Assembly (NCBI RefSeq): GCF_006517815.1
Contig: NZ_CP041198.1
Coordinates: 2,046,001 to 2,110,000, forward strand
DNA: 64,000 bases
Source: Pseudarthrobacter sp. NIBRBAC000502770
GTDB lineage: Bacteria; Actinomycetota; Actinomycetes; Actinomycetales; Micrococcaceae
Direction: 5' to 3'
Shown here piece after piece: positions 35,832-44,718 of the stretch. Numbering within the stretch: the first letter of the stretch is position 1; the number at the start of each line of letters is the position of its first letter. Under the pieces are notes generated by a model. That model saw only the letters and a list, made by a program, of their open reading frames with translations. It was not told where the DNA came from and did no database searches. Made by a program: the position numbers and the translations under genes.

Positions 35832-37706
35832 ATGGACATCGCGTTGGGCCTGCTGGTGATCGTTGCGGTGGTGTGTGCCGGCAGTGCGGTGGGACGGAAG
35901 CTCAATCTCCCGGTTCCCCTGCTTTTGGTCCTGGCCGGGGTGGCGGGTTCGTTCCTGCCGTTCATTCCGCCGGTTGAACTCAATCCCGAACTGGTCCTGG
36001 TTGGCCTGCTGCCTCCGCTGCTCTACGCCGCCGCGTTCCGGACCTCGCTCTTTGACTTCACGTCGAACCGGCGCTCCATCGGGCTCCTGTCCGTGGGCTA
36101 CGTCATTTTCGGCACCTTGGGGGTCGGGCTGGTGGTGTGGTGGCTGTTTCCGGAAATCCCGCTGCCCGCCGCCATTGCGCTGGGCGCGGTGGTGGCTCCC
36201 CCGGACGCCGTGGCGGCCACCGCAATCGCGCGGCGGGTGGGCATGCCCCGCAGGATCGTGAACATCCTTGAGGGCGAATCGTTGGTCAATGACGCAACGG
36301 CGCTGGTGTGCCTGCGGGCTGCCGTGGCCGCGATCGCCGGCTCCGTGTCCGCGCTGGACGTGGCCGGCGGCTTCGTGCTGGCGGCCGGCGGCGGGCTCGT
36401 GGTGGGCCTTGCCGCGGCCTACATCCTGACCGAAATCCGGAAACGGATCAGCAACGTGGCCATCAACACCTCAACATCGCTGATGGCCCCCTTCGTGGCC
36501 TTCCTCCCGGCCGAGGCCATCCACGCATCCGGCGTGCTCGCCGTCGTCGTCACCGGCCTGGTGATGGGCACCAAGGCGCCGTCCATGCCCAACGGCGCCG
36601 CGCGGCAAAGCGCCCGGAGCAACTGGGACACCGTCCAGTTCCTGCTGGAGAACGCCGTGTTCCTCCTGATCGGCCTGCAGGTGCGGACCATCGTCGACAG
36701 CGTCCAGGATGACTCGCTGGGGGCCGGCCGGGTGTGGCTCGGCTGCGCGGTGATCCTGCTGGCCGTGCTGGTGCTGCGCCCGCTCTGGGTGTTTCCCTCG
36801 ACCTACCTCCCCCGCCTGATTCCCGCTGTGCAGCGGAAGGACCCCGCGCCGCCCTGGCAGTTTCCTGCCATCGTGTCCTGGGCAGGCATGCGCGGGGTGG
36901 TTACCCTTGCCGCCGTCCTGACGCTGCCCGGTGACCTGGAGCACCGGAATGTGCTGGTGCTGGCCGCCATGGTGGTGGTGGGCGGCACCCTGGTGCTGCA
37001 GGGCTTTACGTTGCCGGCCCTGGTGCGCGCCCTGGGTCTGCCCGGGCCGGACAGGCGCGAGGATGCGCTCAACCAGGCTTCCCTCATGCAGCTGGCCACC
37101 GCTGCGGGAATGGAGCGGCTGGAGCAGCTCCGGCGTGACAGCGATCCGCCCGAAGTGATGGACATGCTGCGGCGGCGGACCCAGGAGCGGGGACTGGCTG
37201 CCTGGGAGCGGCTGGGCCGGCCCGCGGCCGAGGCAGCGACCCCCAGCCAGCGCTACGCCCAGTTGCGGATGGCCATGCTGGAAGCCGAACGGGACAAGGT
37301 ACTGGAGCTGCGGCGCGGCGGGGACTATGCCCACGAGGTCCTCAGCGAAGTCCTTGAACGGCTGGACGTTGAGGAATCCATGCTCGACGCTTCCCTCAAT
37401 GAACTGGACTCAGCCGCCGCCGGGGGCGGCGAGGGGCTGTCCCAGCCGGGCGGAGCCTGCGACCACTTGACCGCAGCCATGCCCTCACCGCGTCCCGACA
37501 ACCCGGCGTGTGCAGGCTGCGAGCGGGAGGGCACAACACCGGTGCATCTGCGCATGTGCCTGGCGTGCGGACACGTCGGCTGTTGTGACTCCTCCGCGGG
37601 ACGGCACGCCAGCCGCCACTTCAAGGAAACCGGCCACCCCGTCATGCGCAGCATCGAACCCGGCGAAGAATGGCGCTGGTGCTACGTCGATGACCTGCTC
37701 GGCTGA
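35832..37706 (+). CDS. Na+/H+ antiporter (CPA1) with C-terminal UBP-type zinc finger
   Basis: 624 residues from ATG 35832. Residues 1-410 form a 12-helix CPA1/NhaP exchanger with APPDAVAATAIARRVG, ILEGESLVNDATALV and SWAGMRGVVTLAAVLT. After a charged helical region, about residues 545-620 carry a Cys/His-rich ZnF-UBP-like domain (CAGCEREGTTPVHLRMCLAC, then HVGCCDSS and HASRHFKETGHPV). The finger would face the cytosol. This fusion occurs in some actinobacteria; no ubiquitin is expected, so it may bind free C-terminal peptides or metals. Confidence 0.9.
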   Translation: MDIALGLLVIVAVVCAGSAVGRKLNLPVPLLLVLAGVAGSFLPFIPPVELNPELVLVGLLPPLLYAAAFRTSLFDFTSNRRSIGLLSVGYVIFGTLGVGLVVWWLFPEIPLPAAIALGAVVAPPDAVAATAIARRVGMPRRIVNILEGESLVNDATALVCLRAAVAAIAGSVSALDVAGGFVLAAGGGLVVGLAAAYILTEIRKRISNVAINTSTSLMAPFVAFLPAEAIHASGVLAVVVTGLVMGTKAPSMPNGAARQSARSNWDTVQFLLENAVFLLIGLQVRTIVDSVQDDSLGAGRVWLGCAVILLAVLVLRPLWVFPSTYLPRLIPAVQRKDPAPPWQFPAIVSWAGMRGVVTLAAVLTLPGDLEHRNVLVLAAMVVVGGTLVLQGFTLPALVRALGLPGPDRREDALNQASLMQLATAAGMERLEQLRRDSDPPEVMDMLRRRTQERGLAAWERLGRPAAEAATPSQRYAQLRMAMLEAERDKVLELRRGGDYAHEVLSEVLERLDVEESMLDASLNELDSAAAGGGEGLSQPGGACDHLTAAMPSPRPDNPACAGCEREGTTPVHLRMCLACGHVGCCDSSAGRHASRHFKETGHPVMRSIEPGEEWRWCYVDDLLG

Positions 37707-37716
37707 CAACACGGCT

Positions 37717-37995
37717 TCACAGCGCCTTCCGAATGCGGATCGGCCCCTTTGCCGCGGCAGGATCCACCACGGACCCTCCCTGCGTGATGTGGACCTGGCC
37801 CGCGTCAACCAGGCGCCGCGCGGCTTCCCGGGCCGGGTCCATGAGCCGCCGCCAGTCCTCGCCGCCCACGGCCCTGGCAGCATCGGACGGGCAGATGGTG
37901 GACGTTGCCGCCCGGGCGGCCAGCAGTTCGAGGATTTTCGCCTCCAACTGCCGGTCAACCGGGGTGTGCGGGTCGTTCCCGCCAGTGTGCGCCAC
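37717..37995 (-). CDS. DUF3253 domain-containing protein
   Basis: 92 residues from a GTG at 37995 with GGAG seven bases upstream. It shows the family pattern LEAKILELLAARAATSTICP, SDAARAVGGEDWRRLM, REAARRLVDAGQVHITQGG and VVDPAAAKGPIRIR. The predicted fold is a small winged helix, so nucleic-acid binding is possible, but no function is established. The end lies 10 bases from the converging antiporter stop; the OYE gene upstream ends 29 bases away. Confidence 0.83.
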   Translation of the reverse strand: MAHTGGNDPHTPVDRQLEAKILELLAARAATSTICPSDAARAVGGEDWRRLMDPAREAARRLVDAGQVHITQGGSVVDPAAAKGPIRIRKAL

Positions 37996-38024
37996 GCCTA
38001 GGCTCCGTTCCCAGAAGATCCGGC

Positions 38025-39122
38025 TCAGAACGTTCGCCGCGGGATGGCCCGCTCGTACTGGGGCGGCCAGGCCAAGTCGTGCCCCAGTTCGAACGCGGCC
38101 CGGAGCCACCAGTGCGGATCGCGGAGCGCGGCCCGGGCAATGAAGACGCCGTCGGCCTGCCCGGTGGCAATGGCATGCTCCGCCTGTCCGGGGGTGGTCA
38201 CCAGGCCAACCGTGCCGGTGGCGATTCCTGCCTCCCGGCGGATGGCGGCGGAGAACCCGGTCTGGTAGCCCAGGCCCGGCTTGATCTGCTGGTGGGCCAC
38301 CGCCCCGCCGCTGGAGACATCCACCAGGTCCACCCCGTGCGCTGCCGCCTCGCGGGCCAGCCGGACCGACGCAGCCGGGTCCACTCCGCCCGCCGCCCAG
38401 TCGGTGGCCGAGATCCGAAGCAGCAGCGGCATGGAATCTGGAATCACGGCGCGCACGGCATCGACAACGGCCAGCATCAGCCGGTTGCGGCCGGCCTCGT
38501 CCCCGCCCCATTCATCGTCGCGCTGGTTGATCAGGGGGCTCTGGAACTGGTGCAGGAGGTACCCGTGTGCCCCGTGGATCTCCATGGTGTCAAAGCCAGC
38601 GTTAACGGCCCGCTCCGCGGCGGCAGCAAAATCGGCGATGACGCCGTGGATCTGTTCCACAGTCATGGCGGCAGGAGCCGCGTAGCCCTCGAAGGATGTG
38701 GTGGAAGGCCCCACCGTGTCCCACCCGCCATCGGAGGCGGGTACGCTGCCGTGCTTGCCGGAAAACGGCCAGTAGGTGGAGGCCTTCCGGCCGGCGTGCG
38801 CCAACTGGACACCGATTTTGGTGCCGGCGGTACCGTTGCGGTGGACGAAGGAGATGATCCGCTGCCAGGCAGCTGCCTGCTCATCGCTGTACAGGCCCGC
38901 GTCGCGGGGGCTGATCCGGCCCTCGGCGTTCACCGCCGCGGCCTCCGTGAGGATCATCGCGGCGCCGCCCACGGCGAAGCCGCCCAGATGCACCAGGTGC
39001 CAGTCGTTGGGGACCCCTGGGGCGTCGTCGGGATCACAGCTGTACTGGCACATGGGCGAAACCCAACCCCGGTGCTGCAGCTCCAGGGACCTCAGCGCCA
39101 GCGGCTGGAACAGGGCCGGCAC
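38025..39122 (-). CDS. NADH:flavin oxidoreductase, Old Yellow Enzyme family (YqjM-like)
   Basis: 365 residues, GTG start. FMN enzyme with the YqjM-class signature SPMCQYS (active Cys near residue 25), LILTEAAAVNAEGRIS-like segment (MILTEAAAV), QLAHAGRKAS, EIHGAHGYLLHQFQSP with the substrate His pair, and LLLRISATDW. It reduces activated C=C bonds using NAD(P)H and may serve in oxidative or electrophile stress. The start shares one base with the stop of the upstream thioredoxin/TPR gene, so the two are cotranslated. Confidence 0.92.
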   Translation of the reverse strand: MPALFQPLALRSLELQHRGWVSPMCQYSCDPDDAPGVPNDWHLVHLGGFAVGGAAMILTEAAAVNAEGRISPRDAGLYSDEQAAAWQRIISFVHRNGTAGTKIGVQLAHAGRKASTYWPFSGKHGSVPASDGGWDTVGPSTTSFEGYAAPAAMTVEQIHGVIADFAAAAERAVNAGFDTMEIHGAHGYLLHQFQSPLINQRDDEWGGDEAGRNRLMLAVVDAVRAVIPDSMPLLLRISATDWAAGGVDPAASVRLAREAAAHGVDLVDVSSGGAVAHQQIKPGLGYQTGFSAAIRREAGIATGTVGLVTTPGQAEHAIATGQADGVFIARAALRDPHWWLRAAFELGHDLAWPPQYERAIPRRTF

Positions 39123-40126
39123 TAGAACAGCACCCGGGCCAGCGCCTGGCGTGCCTTGGCCACGCGTTCGTCGCCGGCGCCTACTACCTCGAAGAGTTCC
39201 AGCAGCCGGACGCGTGCAGTTTCACGCTCCGGGCCGAAGTTCCGGCCGATGAAGGACACCAGCCGGTTCAGCGCATCCTCCACATGGCCGCCGGCCACGT
39301 CCAGGTCCGCCACGCCAAGCTGCGCGTCCAGGTTGTCCGGCTCCTCCGCCGCCAGGGTACGCAGCGCTTCGCTGTCCTGGGCCGAGACGGACTGCAGCCG
39401 GTCCATCAGCTCCACCTGGGCCAGCCCTGCCTTGGCCTCATGGTCGGACGGCATTTCCTTGAGCGCCTGGCGGTAGGCTTCGGCGGCGCCCGCGTAGTTG
39501 CCGGCTTCGATGGCGTCGTAGGCTGCCTGGTGCAGCGGCGGCAGCGGTGCGGGCTCCTGGTCGGCGGGTCCGCCGGCGTCGAGGCTGCCGGTGACCCCGT
39601 TGGCGGCAGCCACCTTAAGGAGTTCGTCGAAGAGGCTGCGTACCTGCTGCTCCTCCGCTGCCCCCTGGAACAGCGGCACGGGCTGCCCTTTGAGGACGGC
39701 GACCGCAGTGGGGACGGCCTGCACCTGGAAGGCCTGGGCAAGCTGCGGGAAGGCTTCGATGTCGGCTGCACCCAGGACCAGGCGGCCGCCGTAGCTGGCC
39801 ACGACGCGGTCCAGGGTGTCCACCATTTTGCTGGACTCCGGCGAGTAGGGCGCCCACAGGGCGAAGACCACCGGAACCTGCGCGGACAGTTCCACCAGCT
39901 GCTGGAAATTGGCTTCGGTGACGTCGACCTTGAGTTCGGGTCCGCCTGCCGGTCCGCCCTGCTGGCCGTCCTGGGCTGGGGCCGCAGGCCCGGACGGCGC
40001 GTTTCCCTGGGCAGGCGGGCCGGCAGGGGCAGCGGGGCGCTTCAGAGCGGAAAGGTCGACGGCGCCGCGCAGGTTAAGCAGGTTGGCAGCGGCAGGAGGG
40101 ACTGGGCGGGAAGCTGGCGAACTCAT
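39122..40126 (-). CDS. Thioredoxin-fold/TPR protein (YbbN/CnoX-like co-chaperone)
   Basis: 334 residues from ATG 40126 (MSSPASRPV); a GTG 18 bases earlier is possible. After a Pro/Gly/Ala-rich 70-residue linker comes a thioredoxin fold (VDVTEANFQQLVELS ... VVFALWAPYSPESSKM). The CxxC is replaced by P-Y-S-P, so it cannot do normal dithiol redox. Residues about 205-334 hold TPR-like helices (AAYDAIEAGNYAGAAEAYRQ). This layout matches YbbN/CnoX co-chaperones; Rv1324 of M. tuberculosis, in a similar gene neighbourhood, has it too. Confidence 0.87.
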   Translation of the reverse strand: MSSPASRPVPPAAANLLNLRGAVDLSALKRPAAPAGPPAQGNAPSGPAAPAQDGQQGGPAGGPELKVDVTEANFQQLVELSAQVPVVFALWAPYSPESSKMVDTLDRVVASYGGRLVLGAADIEAFPQLAQAFQVQAVPTAVAVLKGQPVPLFQGAAEEQQVRSLFDELLKVAAANGVTGSLDAGGPADQEPAPLPPLHQAAYDAIEAGNYAGAAEAYRQALKEMPSDHEAKAGLAQVELMDRLQSVSAQDSEALRTLAAEEPDNLDAQLGVADLDVAGGHVEDALNRLVSFIGRNFGPERETARVRLLELFEVVGAGDERVAKARQALARVLF

Positions 40127-40177
40127 GTTTCCCACTCTAGCCACTCCGGCCGCTGCCGGGGGTACTGCAGCCGGGCG

Positions 40178-41881
40178 CTACTTGAAGCTGGCGCCGACCA
40201 GGCCGCGGGTGGCGGCAACGAGCTTCATCGGGTCCGTCGATCCCGCCGGGGGAACGTACACGGCCATCGATTCGGCAAAGTTCAACACCATGCCGGTAGT
40301 GGTTTCCTTGCCGCCGGCCAGGGCTGCGGCGTCGTCACCGATGCTGAGCTTGTCCCCGGCAGCCTTCGGGGTGCCTTCGAAGCCGAAGTTGATCCGGCCC
40401 AGGACCAGCGCACCGCCGTCGGACGTCCGGAAGACCACGGTGCTCTCGGGGACCACCTTGTGGGTGAAGGAGAAGTTGCCGTTTTCGCCGGCCTTGACCA
40501 CCTCTGCCTGGTAGGACAGGGTGTCGGCGATGTACGGGGAGGATTCGCCCTCTGTGAGCTTGTCCTTGAACGGCGAGTCCGCGGACGTGAGCCGGTCGGC
40601 GAGGCCTGACATGGCTTCCTCGCCGCTGTAGAGCAGCCCGGACTTGTCCGAGGCGGCCAGGGTTTCGGTGCCCCCGCGGCTGATGTTGGGGAAGGTGGTG
40701 CCCGGTTGAAGGGGCGTGGTTTCCATGAGCTTGTAGTTCTCACGCGGAGACTGCTGGACCAGCGTCAGGATCTGCGGCACAACATTGCCGTCGCCCTGGG
40801 TCACGGCCAGCACCGAACGCGGCCAGTCACGGCCGCTGGTGACCACCGTCGTCAGAAGCTTGGTGGAGCGGACGGGCATGCGGGGCTCATAGGATGCCAC
40901 CTGGGAGCGGATCTTGTAGTTCTGGGTGCGGACTTCCAGTTCCGGGCCGGCAACCCGGTCCGTGAGCTTGGCGGCGTCCTTGGCCGCGTCCCCGGCGTCG
41001 GTGGCGCTGGAGACCTGCTCGAGGATCCGGCGGAACTGGGCGTCCAGCAGGACCGGTGAGCCGGATGCTTCCTTGGCCGGCGATGAGGCACTGCCCGAGG
41101 GCTGCGGGCTGGGGCTGGCCGCCTGGGCGGCGGCGCCGGATCCGGCCAGCACGGCTGCCGCCACACCAGCGGCCACCATGGTGACCCTGGAGGAAGAGGC
41201 CGACGACGGGGCCTGGCCTTGGGCCTTCCGGGCCCGGGCACGGCGGGCGAAACCGGAGTCGCCGCCTTCGCCGTCCTTCCGGCGGGCAGAAAGCAGCGCC
41301 AGGACGATTCCGCCCAGGATCAGGATGCTGCCGATGACCATCAGCGGAACAGCCCACGGGGTGGACGTGTCATTGGGGAAGGTCATGGAGATGTTGGCCG
41401 GCGCCGGTTTGGTGCCGTCGGCCGCCAAGAGGAGGCTCCAGTCGCCGTCCGCGGGCGGCGTCCAGGTGTACTCCAGCTCGCCGCTGGCGTTTTCGCTCGA
41501 TACCCAAAGGTCCGAGCCCGCGGGGTTGGGGGCAGTGCCTTCGCCGTCGGCGTGCTCAACCGAGAGGGACTTCCCGTCCTCGGAAACCCCGTTAATGGTG
41601 TTATGGGCTGTCTTGCCCACCCAGGCGTCGACGTCGTCCGGCCGGCCGGAGGCCAGCAGGAAGTTCCCGTCACCCTGGATGTTGATCTTGACCGTGCCGC
41701 CGTGCAGGGTGCGCAGCTTCTGGTCGATCACTGTCAGCGGCGCCGCGGCGGCGCCGGCCGGCGCGGAAGCCGTAAACGTCTCGGAGGGAGCCCAGATGGT
41801 TCTCTGGCCGATACCGGCCAAAAGTGTCAGGAGGCCGAGCAGCACAAGTGCGGCTGCAGTCTTTAAACGCAAGGGAAACAC
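40178..41881 (-). CDS. Large membrane-anchored surface protein of unknown function
   Basis: 567 residues, GTG start. Residues 8-26 are a first hydrophobic segment, followed by an outside domain to about 175. A second membrane segment spans 176-198, then an Arg/Lys-rich cytoplasmic linker. A third hydrophobic segment at 233-252 ends in AAQAASPSPQPSG and looks exactly like a secretion signal. The C-terminal 300 residues form a second outside domain with TVVTSGRDWPRSVLAV and VPESTVVFRTSDGGALV. No known catalytic motif was found. Similar proteins are seen in Arthrobacter but have no assigned role. Confidence 0.75.
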   Translation of the reverse strand: MFPLRLKTAAALVLLGLLTLLAGIGQRTIWAPSETFTASAPAGAAAAPLTVIDQKLRTLHGGTVKINIQGDGNFLLASGRPDDVDAWVGKTAHNTINGVSEDGKSLSVEHADGEGTAPNPAGSDLWVSSENASGELEYTWTPPADGDWSLLLAADGTKPAPANISMTFPNDTSTPWAVPLMVIGSILILGGIVLALLSARRKDGEGGDSGFARRARARKAQGQAPSSASSSRVTMVAAGVAAAVLAGSGAAAQAASPSPQPSGSASSPAKEASGSPVLLDAQFRRILEQVSSATDAGDAAKDAAKLTDRVAGPELEVRTQNYKIRSQVASYEPRMPVRSTKLLTTVVTSGRDWPRSVLAVTQGDGNVVPQILTLVQQSPRENYKLMETTPLQPGTTFPNISRGGTETLAASDKSGLLYSGEEAMSGLADRLTSADSPFKDKLTEGESSPYIADTLSYQAEVVKAGENGNFSFTHKVVPESTVVFRTSDGGALVLGRINFGFEGTPKAAGDKLSIGDDAAALAGGKETTTGMVLNFAESMAVYVPPAGSTDPMKLVAATRGLVGASFK

Positions 41882-42079
41882 CTATCATCAGCGGGGGTTT
41901 ACCTTCAATAGTAACCTTTCTGTTATCAGGGAGCCCTTTTAGGCCTGCGTCCGCCCGGCACCGCCGGTGCCCGGGAGGCGCCTTCGGCTCGCGGTGGCAA
42001 GCCTGCTGATAGTGTTTGCGATGATCATCACACCGGCCCGCGCAGGCGGTGCCACGCACGGAACAGGCCCCCAAAACCA

Positions 42080-43393
42080 TTGACTGACAAGACGGACCCG
42101 TCCTCGGCTGCAGCCGGAAATCCAGGGGATCCCAGGGGCCCTGTCCCTGCCGCCGTTCCTCCGCTGGGCATGGCAGCACGCCGTGGTGGCTCAGCCGCTG
42201 CAGCCCTTGGCCACGTGGTCCGCAGGCTCCGGCAGCCGCTGCCCGGCGCGCAGCCCCGGCTGCGGTTTGAAATGCCGCCGGAATATACCGGACAGGTTCC
42301 GGAGGAGGACCACGACGGCGGCGAGGAGCCGCAGTTCGGCCATCCCGGACCCCGGATGTCACCCCAGCACCCGCTGTATATGGGGTTCATGGGTACCGTG
42401 GGCGTGGGCCTGGCGCTGTTGGTCTACTGGATCGGTTCCCACACGACGCAGCTGCTGCTGTGGATCGTTGCTGCGCTGTTCATAGCACTGGGCCTGGAGC
42501 CGGTGGTGGGCTGGCTCGAAGGCCGGAAGATCCCCCGGCCTGCCGGAATCCTGGTCTCGGTGGCTGTCCTGATGGGCGCCGTCGTCGGTTTCTTCGCCAC
42601 CCTCATTCCCACCATCGTGGAACAGGTCTCCGAGATTGTGCGGCAGGCGCCGGACTGGGTACGCAACTTCATGGATTCCGACCTATTCCGCAGCCTTGAC
42701 GACCAGTTCGGCGTACGCGACCGCATCACCGAGGAACTGAACAAGTTCGTCAACGACCCCGCAGCGATGGGTGGTATTTTCGGCGGGGTGCTGGGCTTCG
42801 GTTCCACCGTGGCCAACAGCCTCTTCGGGGCCCTGATCGTCCTGGTGCTGAGCCTGTACTTCCTGGCCGCCCTGCCGGCGATGAAGAAGTGGGGCTACCG
42901 CCTGGCTCCGCGGTCCCGGCGGAAGCGGGTGGCCGCCCTGTCCGAGGAGATCACCCGGTCGGTGGGAAACTACGTGATCGGCCAGGCCTGCGTTGCCCTG
43001 CTCAACGCCACCTTCGCCTTCGTGGTGATGTCCATCGTGGGCATTCCATTCGCCCTGCTCCTGGCGTTCGTGGTCGTCCTCCTGGCTTTCATCCCTCTCG
43101 TGGGCGGGATGATCGCAGGCATCGTGGTGACCCTCGTGTCCCTCACCGAGGGCTGGCAGGTGGCGGCCATATATGCTGTCTGCTACTTCGCCTACCTGCA
43201 GTTCGAGGCCTACTTCATCTCACCGCGCATCATGCAGAAGGCCGTGGCAGTCCCCGGCGCCGTGGCGGTCATTTCCGTTATCGCCGGCGGCAGCCTGCTG
43301 GGCGTGCTCGGCGCCCTGATCGCCATCCCCACCGCGGCCGCCGTGCTGCTGCTGGTCCGCGAGATCTACATCGTCCGGCAGGACCAGCACTAG
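42080..43393 (+). CDS. AI-2E family transporter-like membrane protein
   Basis: 437 residues from a TTG start with no strong ribosome site; the exact start is unsure. A hydrophilic Pro/Arg-rich 100-residue N-terminus precedes about 8 hydrophobic segments. The PerM/AI-2E pattern appears in PTIVEQVSEIVRQAPDWVRNF, LSLYFLAALPAMKKW, GNYVIGQACVALLNATFAF, IPLVGGMIAGIVV and YFISPRIMQKAVAVPG. The family includes exporters and Na+/H+ antiporters; the AI-2 role is established for few members. It converges on the hydrolase gene with a 10-base gap. Confidence 0.85.
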   Translation: MTDKTDPSSAAAGNPGDPRGPVPAAVPPLGMAARRGGSAAAALGHVVRRLRQPLPGAQPRLRFEMPPEYTGQVPEEDHDGGEEPQFGHPGPRMSPQHPLYMGFMGTVGVGLALLVYWIGSHTTQLLLWIVAALFIALGLEPVVGWLEGRKIPRPAGILVSVAVLMGAVVGFFATLIPTIVEQVSEIVRQAPDWVRNFMDSDLFRSLDDQFGVRDRITEELNKFVNDPAAMGGIFGGVLGFGSTVANSLFGALIVLVLSLYFLAALPAMKKWGYRLAPRSRRKRVAALSEEITRSVGNYVIGQACVALLNATFAFVVMSIVGIPFALLLAFVVVLLAFIPLVGGMIAGIVVTLVSLTEGWQVAAIYAVCYFAYLQFEAYFISPRIMQKAVAVPGAVAVISVIAGGSLLGVLGALIAIPTAAAVLLLVREIYIVRQDQH

Positions 43394-43403
43394 GCCCGGG
43401 ACG

Positions 43404-44201
43404 TCACGCGCCGGCGGTTGCCGTCGGTCCGTCCCATTCGTGCGGCAGTCCTGTTCCGCCGTGGCCCGGTACCACCTGGGCCACGATGTCGTTCAGGACC
43501 CGGGCCGCGTACTTCTCCCCCACCCAGAGGTGCTTGGCCCCGGCCACCCCCTCCACGCGGGCCTGCGGGACCAGGCGGAAGCGTTCGGCGGCTTCGGCCG
43601 GCTGGAGGAAATCGTCATGCTCGGGGACCAGGACGGTGAGGGGCTTGCCGGACTCCGCCCAGAGCTGCAGGTGCTTGTCCGTGGCGCGGTGCAGCGGGGG
43701 CGACAGCAGTATGGCGCCTTCGATCTGGCCGGCTACCGGCTCCACGGCCCCGTACATCAGGGCCAGTTCGGTCCCAAAGGACCAACCCACCAGCCAGCGG
43801 TTGGGCAGGCCCCGTTCGACGGCGAAGCGGACGGCGGCCTCCACGTCGTAGCGCTCCCCCACCCCTTCCTCGAAGGTGCCGGTGCTGGTGCCGCGGGGCG
43901 AGGCGGTGCCCCTGGTGTTGAAGCGCAGCACAGCAACGCCCGCCAGCGCCGGCAGCCGGTAGGAGGCCTTGCGGTACACATGGGAATCCATGAAGCCGCC
44001 GTGGGTGGGCAGGGGGTGGAGTGTGATCAGCGTGGCCCTGACCGGGCCCGATTCCGGCAGCGCCAGCTCCCCCACGAGCGTGTGGCCATCCTCCGTCTGC
44101 AGCTCGATGTTCTCGCGCCGGGCAGGCAGGACCGTGGAGGCACGGATGGGCGCGGGCCCTTGGGTTTGGGTGAACTGGTACGACGCCGGATCAAAAGTCA
44201 T
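43404..44201 (-). CDS. Alpha/beta hydrolase
   Basis: 265 residues. The fold is of the serine-aminopeptidase/dienelactone-hydrolase type: LITLHPLPTHGGFMDSHVY, LRFNTRGTASPRG, nucleophile elbow VGWSFGTELAL, acid VLVPEHDDFLQP and His in GAKHLWVGEK. The full triad is present. It resembles the CC-like peptidase/esterase group often marked as alpha/beta hydrolase in actinobacteria; the substrate is unknown. No signal peptide. It is 45 bases downstream of the small zinc-site protein gene on the same strand. Confidence 0.8.
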   Translation of the reverse strand: MTFDPASYQFTQTQGPAPIRASTVLPARRENIELQTEDGHTLVGELALPESGPVRATLITLHPLPTHGGFMDSHVYRKASYRLPALAGVAVLRFNTRGTASPRGTSTGTFEEGVGERYDVEAAVRFAVERGLPNRWLVGWSFGTELALMYGAVEPVAGQIEGAILLSPPLHRATDKHLQLWAESGKPLTVLVPEHDDFLQPAEAAERFRLVPQARVEGVAGAKHLWVGEKYAARVLNDIVAQVVPGHGGTGLPHEWDGPTATAGA

Positions 44202-44246
44202 GCCTGCCAGCTTAGCGACAGCGGAGCCCGTCCGGCCCCGAGCGGG

Positions 44247-44600
44247 TCAGCGGTAGCGGTAGCTGCGCGTCATCCAGCAGTTGGTGTGCCAGTGCCGCCG
44301 TTCCGCCAGGCCGGCAGCCGCCCCAAAGAGGTGGTCGTCCTTCCACACCACCAGGTGCGCAACACCGGGCAGGACGGCCGTGGAGCATTCCGGGCAGATG
44401 TAGGTCTTCTCGGCGTTCTTGGCGGTCATGGTCCGGACCATCCACTCGCCGTCGGGGGCGCTTTCACGCCGGGCGATGCCGGCGCGTGCGCGTTCAAGGT
44501 CCAGCTCGGGAACGTCCGCATTCCCCTTCCGCCCTGCACCGCGGCCCGAAACGGGGCCCTTGCCGGAAGCAGGACGGCGGGGACGGTTGGAACGCGGCAT
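44247..44600 (-). CDS. Conserved small putative zinc-binding protein
   Basis: 117 residues from ATG 44600 ([15 protein letters not shown]). The N-terminal 40 residues are Arg/Lys/Gly-rich and probably disordered. The C-terminal part has CPEC, then [12 protein letters not shown] and HWHTNCW, so four Cys/His ligands could bind one zinc in an HNH- or ribbon-like fold. A few homologues are labelled ATP/GTP-binding in databases, but no nucleotide motif is visible here. It is divergent from nucS across 118 bases. Function unknown. Confidence 0.7.
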   Translation of the reverse strand: MPRSNRPRRPASGKGPVSGRGAGRKGNADVPELDLERARAGIARRESAPDGEWMVRTMTAKNAEKTYICPECSTAVLPGVAHLVVWKDDHLFGAAAGLAERRHWHTNCWMTRSYRYR

Positions 44601-44718
44601 ATATCCATTCTGCCCCAGCGGATCCCCCGCCCACGCCGCGCCGCAGGTCCCCCGCCGCACCACCAGGCCGTCCGCCGTCGGGCACGGCCCGCCTGGTCCA
44701 CGCGATAGTCTGTACGGC

